From the NCBI GenBank assembly GCA_034433305.1, contig DAOUAM010000039.1, positions 62,001 to 126,000 on the forward strand: a stretch of 64,000 nucleotides of DNA. Direction: 5' to 3'. The notes below the pieces were generated by a model. It was not told the DNA's origin, searched no databases, and worked only from the letters and a program-made list of their open reading frames with translations. Both the position numbers and the translations under genes were made by a program. The stretch's first letter is position 1. Every line of letters starts with the position of its first letter. Shown here piece by piece: positions 1 to 14,324 of the stretch. Source of the stretch: DAOUAM01 sp034433305. Its GTDB lineage: Bacteria > Chloroflexota > Dehalococcoidia > Lucifugimonadales > DAOUAM01.

Positions 1-78
1 TCATCAAGCTTTCAGCCGTCAGCTTTCCCCAGAGCCCACCCCTGGGTGGCGGGGCGCTGATGGCTGACCGCTATTGAG

Positions 79-975
79 CTATGGGGCCGCATCTCTGGCG
101 GCCTGCTTCAACAACTCATGGATTTCCACCGCTCGCTCCTGGGTCAGCCTGCCCTTCTCCAGGGCCAGGGGCAGGCCGGCCAGGGCTAGCTGGCAGTACA
201 GGGGCAGCACCTCGGGCGCCCGGGACTGGAGCGCCGACAGGTGCTTGCGCACTGTGCCGATGTCGCCGCGAGCGTAGGGGCCTGTCAGCGCCGCCGGCAG
301 GCCGACAGCGCCCACATTGGCCACCGTCTCGCGCATGAGGGGCAGCAGCGCCGCCAGGGCCTCCGACCGGCCTACGCCGAAGCCCTGCCACAGCTCAGCG
401 GCCATGGCCGCCAGGGCGACCACCATCCCGCAGGCCATGACCGTGGAGGCGTGGTAGAGGGGCCTGGCCTGACTGTCCAGCGCCATGGGCCTGCCTCCCA
501 GCGCCAGGGCCAGTTCCTCCAGGAATGGCCGCACCTGAGGTACGCCCTCGATGGCGAAGGTGATGCCCTGGAGGGACTCCAGGGCGCGCTCCACCGATGA
601 GAAGGTCTGAATGGGGTGGAAAGCCCCCACCAGCGCCCCCTGCCGCCGGGCCGAGGCCAGGACGTCCAGGGATGCGGCGCCAGAGCAGTGTACTGCCGTC
701 TGCCCGGGCCGCCAGGACACGGAGGCGGCCACGGCCTCGATGGCGTCGTCGGGCGTGGTGATGAAGACCACGTCGCAGGCGTCGGCCACCTGCTGGGCCG
801 AGGCCAGGGCCGCGCAGCCCGGCACCCGCGCTGCCAGTGCCTGCGCCGACGCAAGGCTGCGGCTGGCCGCCGCCACGACTCTGTACCCCTGCCTTGCCAG
901 GGCCACGGCCAGCGTCGTGCCCACTGTGCCCGCGCCGATGAAGCCTGTCCTGGACTGTCTGCCGGGCTGTGTCAT
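79..975 (-). CDS. Rossmann-like and DUF2520 domain-containing oxidoreductase
   Basis: A 298-residue protein of the NADP-oxidoreductase-like family that pairs an N-terminal Rossmann fold with a C-terminal DUF2520 helical domain. The dinucleotide-binding loop is visible at the start (FIGAGTVGTTLA, about residues 12-23), followed by the mid-domain CSGAAS and GAFHPIQTF motifs typical of this family. The substrate is unknown; these proteins resemble ketopantoate reductase and pyrroline-5-carboxylate reductase. The ATG lies 1 bp downstream of the stop of the P1 peptidase gene, so the two are almost certainly co-transcribed. The length is normal for the family. The specific reaction cannot be called from sequence. 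Confidence 0.85.
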   Translation of the reverse strand: MTQPGRQSRTGFIGAGTVGTTLAVALARQGYRVVAAASRSLASAQALAARVPGCAALASAQQVADACDVVFITTPDDAIEAVAASVSWRPGQTAVHCSGAASLDVLASARRQGALVGAFHPIQTFSSVERALESLQGITFAIEGVPQVRPFLEELALALGGRPMALDSQARPLYHASTVMACGMVVALAAMAAELWQGFGVGRSEALAALLPLMRETVANVGAVGLPAALTGPYARGDIGTVRKHLSALQSRAPEVLPLYCQLALAGLPLALEKGRLTQERAVEIHELLKQAARDAAP

Positions 976-976
976 G

Positions 977-1954
977 TCACCTCAGCTCGCTCACGGCTGG
1001 TATCCCGCCTATGCCGGTGGCCTTCCTCACGCCGCTGAGGATGGCCCGCGCCACGCACAGGGCAGCGGCGGAGCAGAGCCGCGTCATGCCTGTGCTGTCG
1101 CCAGGCCCGGGCGCCGCCCCCGTCGCCAGCGCGAAGACGGTGTCACCGTCGCTCATGGTGTGGGCGGGCCTGACGGCCATGGCGATGCCATCGTGGGCGA
1201 CGGCGGCCAGCTTGCTGGCCTGCTCCCTGGTCAGCCTGGCGCTGGTAGCCACCACGCCGATGGTGGTGTTGTGCAGCGGCACCCCTGGGCGGGGCACAAA
1301 GTCCGGCGAGGCCAGGAGTGCCATGGAGTCCAGCATGCCTCTGCCCTCCAGGTGACGCGGGCCGGCCACCACCTGGCCTGTGTCCGGGTCGTGGACGCCA
1401 CCGACAGCGTTGACGGCCATGATGGCGCCGACGACCACCCCATGGCCCAGGTCCACGCTGGCGGTGCCGATACCTCCCTTGACCGCCCGCGCTATGCCCA
1501 GCAGCTTGCCCACCGTGGCGCCGGTGCCGGCGCCAACGCTGCCCTCCTGCACGTCCCTGGAGGCGTTCTGGCAGGCGGCGTAGCCCTCCCGCGCGCCGGG
1601 CCGCACCAGAGGCGTGACCACGCCCAGGTCGAAGAGTATGGCGGCGGGGACGATGGGTATGAGGGCGCCGCCAAACTTCAAGCCGATGCCGCGCTCCTCC
1701 AGGTACCGCATAACCCCCGCGACGGCCTCCAGACCGAAGGCGCTGCCACCGCTGAGCAGGACGGCGTGCACCTCGCTCACCAGCCCAGTGGGCCGCAGGG
1801 CGTCGGTGCCCGTGGTGCCCGGCGCTGAGCCACGCACGTCCACGCCACCCACTGCCGGGGTATCGCACAGCACCACGGTGCAGCCGGTGGCGTTCTGCGC
1901 GTCAGTATGGTGGCCGACGCGGATACCCGGTACGCTGGTAATGCCGCCCACCAT
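977..1954 (-). CDS. P1 family peptidase (DmpA/NylC-type, S58-like)
   Basis: A 325-residue N-terminal-nucleophile hydrolase of the DmpA aminopeptidase / 6-aminohexanoate oligomer hydrolase family. These precursors self-cleave and act on small amides or peptides with N-terminal or D-residues. The N-terminal region carries the ITSVPGIRVGHHTD motif, and LLSGGSAFGL is at about residues 66-75. The predicted self-cleavage site is Asn229-Thr230 in the HNTTIGVVATSA segment, Thr230 becoming the nucleophile as in NylC. It is first in a two-gene unit with the DUF2520 oxidoreductase 1 bp downstream. A terminator-like hairpin at 1973-2002 sits just before its start codon. Confidence 0.9.
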   Translation of the reverse strand: MVGGITSVPGIRVGHHTDAQNATGCTVVLCDTPAVGGVDVRGSAPGTTGTDALRPTGLVSEVHAVLLSGGSAFGLEAVAGVMRYLEERGIGLKFGGALIPIVPAAILFDLGVVTPLVRPGAREGYAACQNASRDVQEGSVGAGTGATVGKLLGIARAVKGGIGTASVDLGHGVVVGAIMAVNAVGGVHDPDTGQVVAGPRHLEGRGMLDSMALLASPDFVPRPGVPLHNTTIGVVATSARLTREQASKLAAVAHDGIAMAVRPAHTMSDGDTVFALATGAAPGPGDSTGMTRLCSAAALCVARAILSGVRKATGIGGIPAVSELR

Positions 1955-1972
1955 AGCCGCCTCACAGCAAAA

Positions 1973-2002
1973 GAGCCTTCCTGAAGCTCATCAGGAAGGC
2001 TC
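1973..2002 (-). terminator. Perfect 12-bp hairpin just upstream of the P1 peptidase start
   Basis: Arms 1973-1984 and 1991-2002 are perfect inverted repeats around a 6-nt loop. Read leftward, the stem is followed by TTTTG and the peptidase ATG is only 18 nt further on. It may end transcription coming from the upstream dehydrogenase gene or act as an attenuator. No riboswitch or T-box consensus could be recognised in the preceding 80 nt. Confidence 0.55.
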
Positions 2003-2419
2003 CCATATTAACAAGGCTCGCCTGCTGCATCCGACGCCCGCGCGGGGCTATCGGTGCCCATAGAAGAGAGGTCACGCTGGTGCTCACCGTTCCTTTCGGA
2101 TTGGCTGCACCCATATCTTACCAGGCGCGGGGCCTGGGTTCAATGGAGGCGGGCCTCACCCCCCGTAAGCCCCGTCTCCACCCGCCGGCTGGCCCAGAGC
2201 TTGCCCCAAGCCTGCCGAGGGGCAGGCTGGAGAGGGGGCCATATAGCGTTTTTGCGTTGCGTCTGCACGGCGGTATGCAGGGGCAGGTTTCAAACCTGCC
2301 CCTGCATTGCCCGGGGGAAGTGGCCCAGCCATTCATGGCGTACACTCGCCCTGAAGACGCTCTAGAATAGGCTGACGTCTTGCCCTCAAATACCACGGGT
2401 GAGGTCCGCGGCAGAGGAG
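2003..2419. other. Intergenic region, about 420 bp
   Basis: No convincing gene is seen between the peptidase leader and the dehydrogenase 3' end. The stretch holds a palindromic dispersed repeat (2263-2333) and GC-rich sequence. A 96-codon plus-strand reading frame across it has no family resemblance and includes the palindrome, so it was not called. Confidence 0.5.
2263..2333. repeat. Dispersed palindromic repeat, family B copy 1
   Basis: A 71-bp element centred on a near-perfect palindrome: arms 2277-2290 and 2292-2305 (14 bp each, GCAGGGGCAGGTTT and its complement) around one base. The flanks CTGCACGGCGG on the left and GGGGAAGTGG on the right recur around the copy at 40383-40454. The flank match shows that a unit larger than the hairpin has been copied. 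Confidence 0.7.
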
Positions 2420-3439
2420 CTAAGCGGTTATGGGGGCAAACTGCCGCATGGGTAGCTTGGCCCGCACTTCCGGATTGACCAGGGACATGGGCCAGGAGCC
2501 TCTCAGTATCCTGGCCGTCTCCTGGCCGACGCGCACCTGGGAGGTGATGCGGGAGACGTTGGAGGTGCCCGCCGAGTGGGGCGTGACTATTACGTTGTCC
2601 ATCTTCAGCAGCGGGTTGTCGGCAGGCGTAGGCTCCTGCTCGAAGACGTCTAGGCCGGCGCCGGCGATGCGGCCACGCTGCAACGCCCGGATGAGCGCCT
2701 GCTCGTCCACCACAGGGCCGCGACAGGTGTTGATGAAGTAGGCCGTGGGCTTCATGGCGTTGAAGAAGGACTCGCCGATGAGCTTGCGCGTCTCGTCGTT
2801 GAGCGGCGTGTGGATAGAGACGAAGTCGGAGCGGCGGGCCAGGTCCTCCAGGCTCCGCACCAGCTCCACGCGGTACTCCTTGGCTATCCACGGCTGTACG
2901 TAGGGATCGTAGGCGATGACCTCCAGGCCGAAGACCTTGGCCTTGCGGGCCGTGGCGCGGCCTATGTTGCCCAGGCCTACCAGCCCCAGCACCTGGCCGT
3001 CTATGGGCACCATGGGCAGCAGCGCGGCGCGGGTCTCAGACCCCCACTTGCCGGCCTTCACCAGGCTATTGAGGACGGTCAGCTTCTTGGCGCACGCCAG
3101 CAGCATCAGGATGGCGTGGTTGGAGACCTCCTCGGTGCAGAAGCCGGCGCAGTTGACCACCATGACGCCCTGGTCCGTGGCGGCGTTGTGGTCTATGTGG
3201 TTGAAGCCGTGGCCGAAGCTGACGATGGCCTGGGCCTTGTCTATCTCCTTGATGACCGACCGGGGCATCTGCACGCCCGAGTTGATGATAACATCGGCGC
3301 CCTTGACGGCCTCGATGGTCTCGCCCTCGCTCTTGACGACGTGGACATCCAGCTCGTAGTCCACGCCGACCAGCTCGTTCTCGATGAGCTTCAGCTCAGG
3401 CTGGCCTCTCGTTATGTATGCGATCCTGTACTGGGCCAT
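2420..3439 (-). CDS. D-2-hydroxyacid dehydrogenase family protein (C-terminal-binding-protein type)
   Basis: A 339-residue NAD-dependent 2-hydroxyacid dehydrogenase. The nucleotide-binding Rossmann motif is GLVGLGNIGRATARKA. The catalytic triad is visible as Arg in NTCRGPVVDE, Glu in LDVFEQEP and His in VTPHSAGTSN. ATG 3439 is preferred over an in-frame start 18 codons upstream because AGGAGG at 3444-3449 precedes it with 4-nt spacing and the protein then begins MAQYRIAYITRG. It may reduce a 2-keto acid or act in hydroxyacid catabolism; substrate specificity is not evident. It stands alone, with repeats and hairpins on its 3' side. Confidence 0.88.
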   Translation of the reverse strand: MAQYRIAYITRGQPELKLIENELVGVDYELDVHVVKSEGETIEAVKGADVIINSGVQMPRSVIKEIDKAQAIVSFGHGFNHIDHNAATDQGVMVVNCAGFCTEEVSNHAILMLLACAKKLTVLNSLVKAGKWGSETRAALLPMVPIDGQVLGLVGLGNIGRATARKAKVFGLEVIAYDPYVQPWIAKEYRVELVRSLEDLARRSDFVSIHTPLNDETRKLIGESFFNAMKPTAYFINTCRGPVVDEQALIRALQRGRIAGAGLDVFEQEPTPADNPLLKMDNVIVTPHSAGTSNVSRITSQVRVGQETARILRGSWPMSLVNPEVRAKLPMRQFAPITA

Positions 3440-3541
3440 TGTTCCTCCTGTGGTACGGGTGTGACCCCATTTTCGATTCCCAAATACTACCACAAACGCG
3501 GCGGTTTGCTACGGGGGGTGTCTGCATGTGGCTGCCGTGGC

Positions 3542-4714
3542 CTAGCGGTTCTCGCTGGCCAGCGTGCCGATGGCCGAGACGGCGGTGTCTATCTCCTCGT
3601 CGCTGGTGAAGAAGGCGACCGAGAGGCGCATGGCGGTCTGCTTGAGGGCGGGCCGGCCCAGGATGCGCCAGCGCTCCCACATCTGCCTGTTGAGGTCGGT
3701 GCCCGACAGGCCCCGCACCGAGAAGGTGACGATGCCCGTGGAGAACTCGGGCGCCTCGGGGCTGCGCAGCGTCGCGCCGGGGATGTCGGCGATGGCGCCC
3801 TTCAGGCGGTCGGTCAACTGGCGCACCCGGGATTCCACGTTGGCCAGTCCCACCGAGTCCACGAACTCGATGCCCCTGCCCATGGCGTTGTACAGCGGCT
3901 CATGCCTTCCGCCGAACTCGAACCTGTGGGCCGTCTCCAGGAAGCGCAGGGCATCGGTCTCGCGGTCCCAAGCGCCGGCGCCCGCACCCGTCCAGGTGAC
4001 CCTGAGCCGGTGGACCCAGTCCCGCTTGACGTAGAGGATGCCAGTGCCCCAGCCGCCCAGCAGCCACTTGTGGCCGGTGCAGGCGTAGAACTCGCAGCCC
4101 ATTTCCCGCAGGTCCACGGGGAACTGGCCGGCCGACTGGGCGGCGTCGAAGGCTACGGGGATGCCACGGCTGTGGGCCAGCCTGCAAATATCGGCGGCGG
4201 GCAGGCGGAAGCCCGTATCGGTGGTGACGTGACTGAGGGCCAGCAGCCTGGTCCTGCCAGTGAGCATGGACTCCAGGCACGCCAGGAGCCGCGCCTTGTC
4301 GGCGATGAGGGGCAGCTTCCTGACCTGGATGCCCCGCTGGCGGGCCAGGTTCAGCCAGACCATGATGCCGCTGGGGTGCTCCTCCTCTGTGACGATGACC
4401 TCGTCGCCGGGCTGCCACTCCATGCCATAGGCCACGATGCTCAGCCCCTCGGAGACGGAGCGGACCAGGGCAATCTCCTCCGGCGTGACGCCGAAGGCCC
4501 TGGCCGCCAGCTCCCGCGTGCGCTCGAACTTCTCGTGGATGGGGCCGCGCACCGTGGGCACGTCCGGCCCCTGCTCCAGCGCGGCCCTGTAGGTGTCCTC
4601 GATCTCCTGGATGACGGCCCTGGGCATGGGGCCAGTGCCGCCGGTGTTCATGTAGATGGACTGGGACAGGGCCGGTATCTCGCTCCGGACTTTCTCGACA
4701 TCGAGGCCTGGCAT
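3542..4714 (-). CDS. Aminotransferase class V-fold PLP-dependent enzyme
   Basis: A 390-residue PLP enzyme of the NifS/isopenicillin-N-epimerase-like class V group. The cofactor lysine is Lys216 in CTGHKWLLGG, and Asp190 in FDAAQSAGQ is positioned to contact the pyridine nitrogen. The N-terminal substrate-binding segment YMNTGGTGPMP is typical. There is no conserved Cys loop of the kind needed for a cysteine desulfurase, so a desulfurase role is not supported; a deaminase, epimerase or lyase role on an amino acid is possible. GGAGGTG ends 4 nt before ATG 4714. A sigma-70-like promoter lies at 4762-4790. Confidence 0.85.
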   Translation of the reverse strand: MPGLDVEKVRSEIPALSQSIYMNTGGTGPMPRAVIQEIEDTYRAALEQGPDVPTVRGPIHEKFERTRELAARAFGVTPEEIALVRSVSEGLSIVAYGMEWQPGDEVIVTEEEHPSGIMVWLNLARQRGIQVRKLPLIADKARLLACLESMLTGRTRLLALSHVTTDTGFRLPAADICRLAHSRGIPVAFDAAQSAGQFPVDLREMGCEFYACTGHKWLLGGWGTGILYVKRDWVHRLRVTWTGAGAGAWDRETDALRFLETAHRFEFGGRHEPLYNAMGRGIEFVDSVGLANVESRVRQLTDRLKGAIADIPGATLRSPEAPEFSTGIVTFSVRGLSGTDLNRQMWERWRILGRPALKQTAMRLSVAFFTSDEEIDTAVSAIGTLASENR

Positions 4715-4761
4715 GAGGCACCTCCACAGGACTTGGCGCCGGGGTAAGTGGCGCGGCCATA

Positions 4762-4790
4762 ATGATACCAGTCCTGCGCGCCGGCGTCAG
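4762..4790 (-). promoter_or_regulatory. Putative sigma-70 promoter for the class V aminotransferase
   Basis: On the minus strand CTGACG (4785-4790) and TATCAT (4762-4767) are separated by exactly 17 bp and lie about 50 bp upstream of ATG 4714. Four of six bases match the -35 consensus. Confidence 0.45.
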
Positions 4791-4798
4791 CAACGATG

Positions 4799-4824
4799 CA
4801 GGGGCGCTATATGCAGCGCCCCTG
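4799..4824 (-). terminator. Hairpin downstream of gltD
   Basis: Arms 4799-4808 and 4815-4824 (CAGGGGCGCT and its complement) enclose a 6-nt loop about 47 bp past the gltD stop. The U-tract is weak, so this is either a terminator or a small palindromic repeat related to the GCAGGGGC repeats elsewhere. Confidence 0.4.
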
Positions 4825-4870
4825 TGAGGAGTGTATTCCTGTCAACGGCGACAGAGCGCCCTTGCTGGCC

Positions 4871-6328
<1,458 letters not shown>

Positions 6329-6380
6329 GGTCCACCACTTCCATATGTCTCAAGCTATCACCGCGTCAGCGTGGCCCTGG

Positions 6381-6536
6381 CCCCCTCTCTGGCTCTCCCC
6401 CTTTGGGGGAGAGAATTTCCCTGCCCCCTCTGGGGGAAGGCCGGGAAGGGGGCAGACGCCAGCCCCCTCTCTGGCTCTCCCCCAAAGGGGGAGAGAATAG
6501 TCCCTGCCCCCTCTGGGGGAAGGCCAGGAAGGGGGC
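6381..6536. repeat. Family A C/G-rich palindromic repeats, units 1 and 2 (6381-6453, 6463-6536)
   Basis: Two tandem units of about 75 bp, each beginning CCCCCTCTCTGGCTCTCCCC and ending AGGAAGGGGGC or a near variant. Each has two internal CCCCC/GGGGG hairpins plus pairing ends. They are separated by AGACGCCAG, the same spacer found between units 4 and 5. They lie between gltB and gltD. Confidence 0.85.
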
Positions 6537-6553
6537 ATGACCTTCCGTACAGG

Positions 6554-11125
<4,572 letters not shown>

Positions 11126-11193
11126 ATCCGGTCCCTGGCGAGAGATTCTTCTGGAAACGCGCTTCGGCCTAGCGGAGACTGCTCATGAGTGGC

Positions 11194-12555
11194 TCAGAGA
11201 ATGGAAAGGTAGCGGCTAATCTCGTAGTCGGTCACCTGAGAGCGGTACCTCTCCCATTCGATTTTCTTGTTGTGGATGAAGCTGTGAAAGACGTGGTCAC
11301 CGAGGGCCTTGCGCACAAGCTCGCTAGACTCGGTGAGCTGTATGGCCTCCCACAGCGTCTGCGGCAGCCGCTGGATGCCACGCGCCCCGCGCTCCTCATC
11401 GGTCATGCTATAGACGTTGGTATCGGCGGGCGGAGGCAGGTCGTACTCCTTCTCGATACCCTCCAGCCCGGCGGCCAGCATGACGCTGAAGGCCAGGTAG
11501 GGGTTGCAGGCGGGGTCCGGGGCGCGGTACTCGATGCGGCGCGAGGCCTCCCGGCCTGGCTTGTAGGCGGGCACGCGGATGAGGTCTGAGCGGTTGACCA
11601 GCGCCCAGGACACGTACACAGGTGCCTCGTAGCCCAGCGGCTCCGAGCCTGCCGGCGGCGGCACCAGCCGCTTGTAGGAGTTGACCCACTGGTTGGTCAC
11701 CGCCGTGATCTCCCTGGCGTGGCGTAGCAGCCCGGCGATGAAGCACTTGGCGATGCTGGAGAGCCTGTTGGGGTCGTGGGCATCGAAGAACACGTTGCGG
11801 TCGCCCTTGAACAGCGACTGGTGGGTGTGCATGCCGCTGCCGTTGACGTGGGAGATGGGCTTGGGCATGAAAGTGGCGTAGCAGCCATGGCGCATGGCGA
11901 TCTCCTTGACCACCACGCGGTAGGTCATGACCGTGTCGGCCATGGTCAGGGCGTCGGTGTGGCGCAGGTCAATCTCCTGCTGGCTGGGCGCCACCTCGTG
12001 GTGGCTGAACTCCACCGGGATGCCCAACTCCTCCAGGGTCAGCACCGTTTCGCGGCGCAGGTCGGTGGCCAGGTCCATGGCGTCCTGGTCGAAGTAGCCG
12101 CCCTGGTCCAGCGGCTCCGTGCCCCTGGAGTCCTTGAAGTAGAAGTACTCTATCTCCGGGGCCACGTAGTAGGTGAAGCCGAGCCTGGCCGCCCGCTCCA
12201 GGTTGCGCTTGAGCACGTGACGCGGGTCGCCCTCGAAAGGCTCGCCGCTGGGAGTGATGATGTCGCAGAACATGCGGGCCACGGCGTTCTGGCGCGGGCG
12301 CCACGGAAGGATGCTGAAGGTGGTGGGGTCGGGCAGGGCGTACATGTCGCTCTCGTCGGAGCGAGCGAAGCCTTCGATGGACGAGCCATCGAAGCTCATG
12401 CCACGCGTCAGGGCGCTCTCCAGCTCCTCCACCGTGATGGCGAAGCCCTTGAGATTGCCCAGGATGTCAGTGAACCAGAGGCGGATGAACTTGACGTCAT
12501 GCTCCTTGGCGGCGTGCAGGACGTAGTCAATTGCCTCTGCGTTTCTCTCTGTCAT
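11194..12555 (-). CDS. glnA: Glutamine synthetase, type I (GSI-alpha-like)
   Basis: A 453-residue type I glutamine synthetase condensing ammonia and glutamate at the cost of ATP. The beta-grasp segment has SFDGSSIEGF. Catalytic-domain signatures are EIEYFYF, NGSGMHTHQSLF and YRAPDPACNPYLAF. It lacks the 25-residue insertion seen in the second synthetase at 12809-14248. The region equivalent to the adenylylation loop reads NVYSMTDEE, like the Bacillus/Thermotoga GSI-alpha group that is controlled by feedback or by regulator binding. It heads the probable glnA-gltB-gltD unit, with a good sigma-70 promoter at 12678-12706. Confidence 0.93.
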   Translation of the reverse strand: MTERNAEAIDYVLHAAKEHDVKFIRLWFTDILGNLKGFAITVEELESALTRGMSFDGSSIEGFARSDESDMYALPDPTTFSILPWRPRQNAVARMFCDIITPSGEPFEGDPRHVLKRNLERAARLGFTYYVAPEIEYFYFKDSRGTEPLDQGGYFDQDAMDLATDLRRETVLTLEELGIPVEFSHHEVAPSQQEIDLRHTDALTMADTVMTYRVVVKEIAMRHGCYATFMPKPISHVNGSGMHTHQSLFKGDRNVFFDAHDPNRLSSIAKCFIAGLLRHAREITAVTNQWVNSYKRLVPPPAGSEPLGYEAPVYVSWALVNRSDLIRVPAYKPGREASRRIEYRAPDPACNPYLAFSVMLAAGLEGIEKEYDLPPPADTNVYSMTDEERGARGIQRLPQTLWEAIQLTESSELVRKALGDHVFHSFIHNKKIEWERYRSQVTDYEISRYLSIL

Positions 12556-12677
12556 CGTCCCCCACCCATCAGAGATAGCTTCAGGGAGCGGAGTCCCGTC
12601 CGTGGCGGAGCGCCTGGGCCAGGTGCCCCAGGGGACATGGCCTCCGCCAGGAGAGAAGCCCCCGGGCGTTAACGGAG

Positions 12678-12706
12678 AATATAGCAGTTTGTGAAAGTTG
12701 TGTCAA
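12678..12706 (-). promoter_or_regulatory. Sigma-70 promoter for glnA-gltBD
   Basis: On the minus strand a perfect TTGACA (12701-12706), a 17-bp spacer and TATATT (12678-12683), about 120 bp upstream of the ATG at 12555. Two degenerate TGTNAA half-sites spaced 11 bp (12690 and 12701) overlap the -35 region and may be weak sites for the regulator inferred at amt and glnA. Confidence 0.7.
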
Positions 12707-12753
12707 TTTTGTCTTTTCGATGTACCCGGCGTTCACCACCGGTGCCAGAGACG

Positions 12754-12792
12754 GCGGGACGCCGCTCCCCCTTGAGGAAGGCGGCGTCCCGC
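12754..12792 (-). terminator. Terminator-like hairpin after glnA (12809-14248)
   Basis: Perfect 12-bp arms (12754-12765 and 12781-12792, GCGGGACGCCGC and its complement) with a 15-nt loop lie 16 bp past the stop of the glutamine synthetase gene. No U-run follows, so the strength is uncertain. Confidence 0.55.
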
Positions 12793-12808
12793 TGATTTCC
12801 AGCCTGGC

Positions 12809-14248
12809 CTAGGCGTCGAAGTACAGGAAGAACTCATAGGGGTGCGGGCGCAGCCTCACCGGGTCCACCTCCTTATCGCGCTTGAAGCGCAGCCAGGTCT
12901 CCAGGAGGTCCTCGGTAAAGACGCCGCCGCGCAGCAGGAACTCGTGGTCCTGCTCCAGGGCCTTCAGGGCCTCGGGCAGGCTGCCCGGGACCTGCTTGAC
13001 CCTGGCCGCCTCTTCCGGCGAAAGCTCGTACAGGTCCACGTCCATAGGCTCGCCTGGGTCAATCTCGTTGATGATGCCGTCAATGCCCGCCATGAGCATG
13101 GCCGAGAAGGCCAGGTACGGGTTGCAGGACGGGTCCGGGCAGCGGTACTCCACCCGCTTGGCCTCGGGCTTGTCGAAGTACATGGGTATGCGGGCGCAGG
13201 CGCTGCGGTTCCTGGCCGAGTACACCAGGTTCACGGGCGCCTCGAAGCCCGGCACCAGCCTGCGGTAGGAGTTGGTGGTAGGCGCGCAGAAGGCCAGCAG
13301 CGCCGGCGAGTGCGCCAGCAGGCCGCCGATGTAGTAGCGCATCATGGCGCTCATGTTGGCGTAGCCGTTGCCGTAGAACAGGTTGGTGCCGTTCTTCCAG
13401 ATGCTCTGGTGAGTGTGCATGCCCGTGCCATTGTCGCCGAAGAGCGGCTTGGGCATGAAGGTGGCCACCTTGCCATGCCTCCTGGCAACGTTCTTCAGGA
13501 TGTACTTGTAGATCATCACGCTGTCGGCGGTCTTGGTCAGGGTGTCGAAGCGGAAGTCAATCTCGCCCTGGCCCGCCGTGGCGACCTCGTGATGGTGCTT
13601 CTCCACCGTGATGCCGAACCGCTCCATGAGCAGCGAGGCCTCGGAGCGGATGTCGGTCATGGTGTCAAAGGGTGGGGCGGGGAAGTAGCCCTCCTTGTAG
13701 CGGGGGCGGTAGCCCAGGTTGGAGTTGCCGTTCAGGGACTTCTCCTTGCCCGAGTTCCACACGCCCTCTTCCGAGTCCACGAAGTAGTAGCTGCTATGGG
13801 AGGTCTGGTCGAAACGGGCGGAGTCGAAGATGAAGAACTCCAGCTCAGGCCCCCAGTAGCTGACGTCTCCCAGGCCGGTGGACTTGAGGAAGGCTTCCGC
13901 CTTCTGGGCGATCCAGCGCGGGTCACGGGAGTAGTTCCTGCCGCTGAGCGGGTCTCTCACGTCGCAGACCATGCTGATGGTGGGGACCTCAAACACCGGG
14001 TCAATGGCCGCGGTGTTGGGGTCTGGCACCAGCAGCATGTCGCTCTCGTGGATGGCCTGGAACCCCCGGATGCTGGAGCCGTCGAAGCCGGTGCCCTCGC
14101 TGAATAGCTCCGGCGTAAGCTCTCCCACCGGTATGGTCAGGTGCTGTAGCGTCCCGGGCATGTCGGTGAACTTCAGGTCCACCATCTTGACGCCGTTGTC
14201 CCTGGCGAGCTGTATTACTTCCTGCGGGGTGCGCTTGGTGTTTGCCAT
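12809..14248 (-). CDS. glnA: Glutamine synthetase, type I (GSI-beta-like)
   Basis: A 479-residue type I glutamine synthetase. Beta-grasp TGFDGSSIRGF, glutamate-binding region ELEFFIF, NGTGMHTHQS and YRCPDPSCNPYLAFSAM are all present. Unlike the 453-residue paralogue it carries an extra segment between about residues 155 and 200 (containing DSEEGVWNSG and YFPAPP), characteristic of GSI-beta. Tyr407 in LYELSPEE aligns with the adenylylated tyrosine of enterobacterial GlnA, so covalent control is possible; no adenylyltransferase gene is in the window. Its upstream region carries four hexamers spaced 11 bp apart, pointing to nitrogen-responsive transcription. Confidence 0.95.
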   Translation of the reverse strand: MANTKRTPQEVIQLARDNGVKMVDLKFTDMPGTLQHLTIPVGELTPELFSEGTGFDGSSIRGFQAIHESDMLLVPDPNTAAIDPVFEVPTISMVCDVRDPLSGRNYSRDPRWIAQKAEAFLKSTGLGDVSYWGPELEFFIFDSARFDQTSHSSYYFVDSEEGVWNSGKEKSLNGNSNLGYRPRYKEGYFPAPPFDTMTDIRSEASLLMERFGITVEKHHHEVATAGQGEIDFRFDTLTKTADSVMIYKYILKNVARRHGKVATFMPKPLFGDNGTGMHTHQSIWKNGTNLFYGNGYANMSAMMRYYIGGLLAHSPALLAFCAPTTNSYRRLVPGFEAPVNLVYSARNRSACARIPMYFDKPEAKRVEYRCPDPSCNPYLAFSAMLMAGIDGIINEIDPGEPMDVDLYELSPEEAARVKQVPGSLPEALKALEQDHEFLLRGGVFTEDLLETWLRFKRDKEVDPVRLRPHPYEFFLYFDA

Positions 14249-14324
14249 GCTGGAATAGCTCCTGATGATTGCACGTCAGCCTGTGACGCCCACATTGTTC
14301 TAGCTATCACATTCTGACGGCCCC

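Noticed and set aside
2003..2100. Possible T-box or other riboswitch upstream of the P1 peptidase hairpin
   Set aside because: The region lacks the T-box AGGGTGGNACCGCG core and no other riboswitch consensus was recognised.
2810..4747. A 645-codon plus-strand frame opposite the dehydrogenase and aminotransferase
   Set aside because: It lies opposite two well-supported minus-strand genes and shows no family motif.
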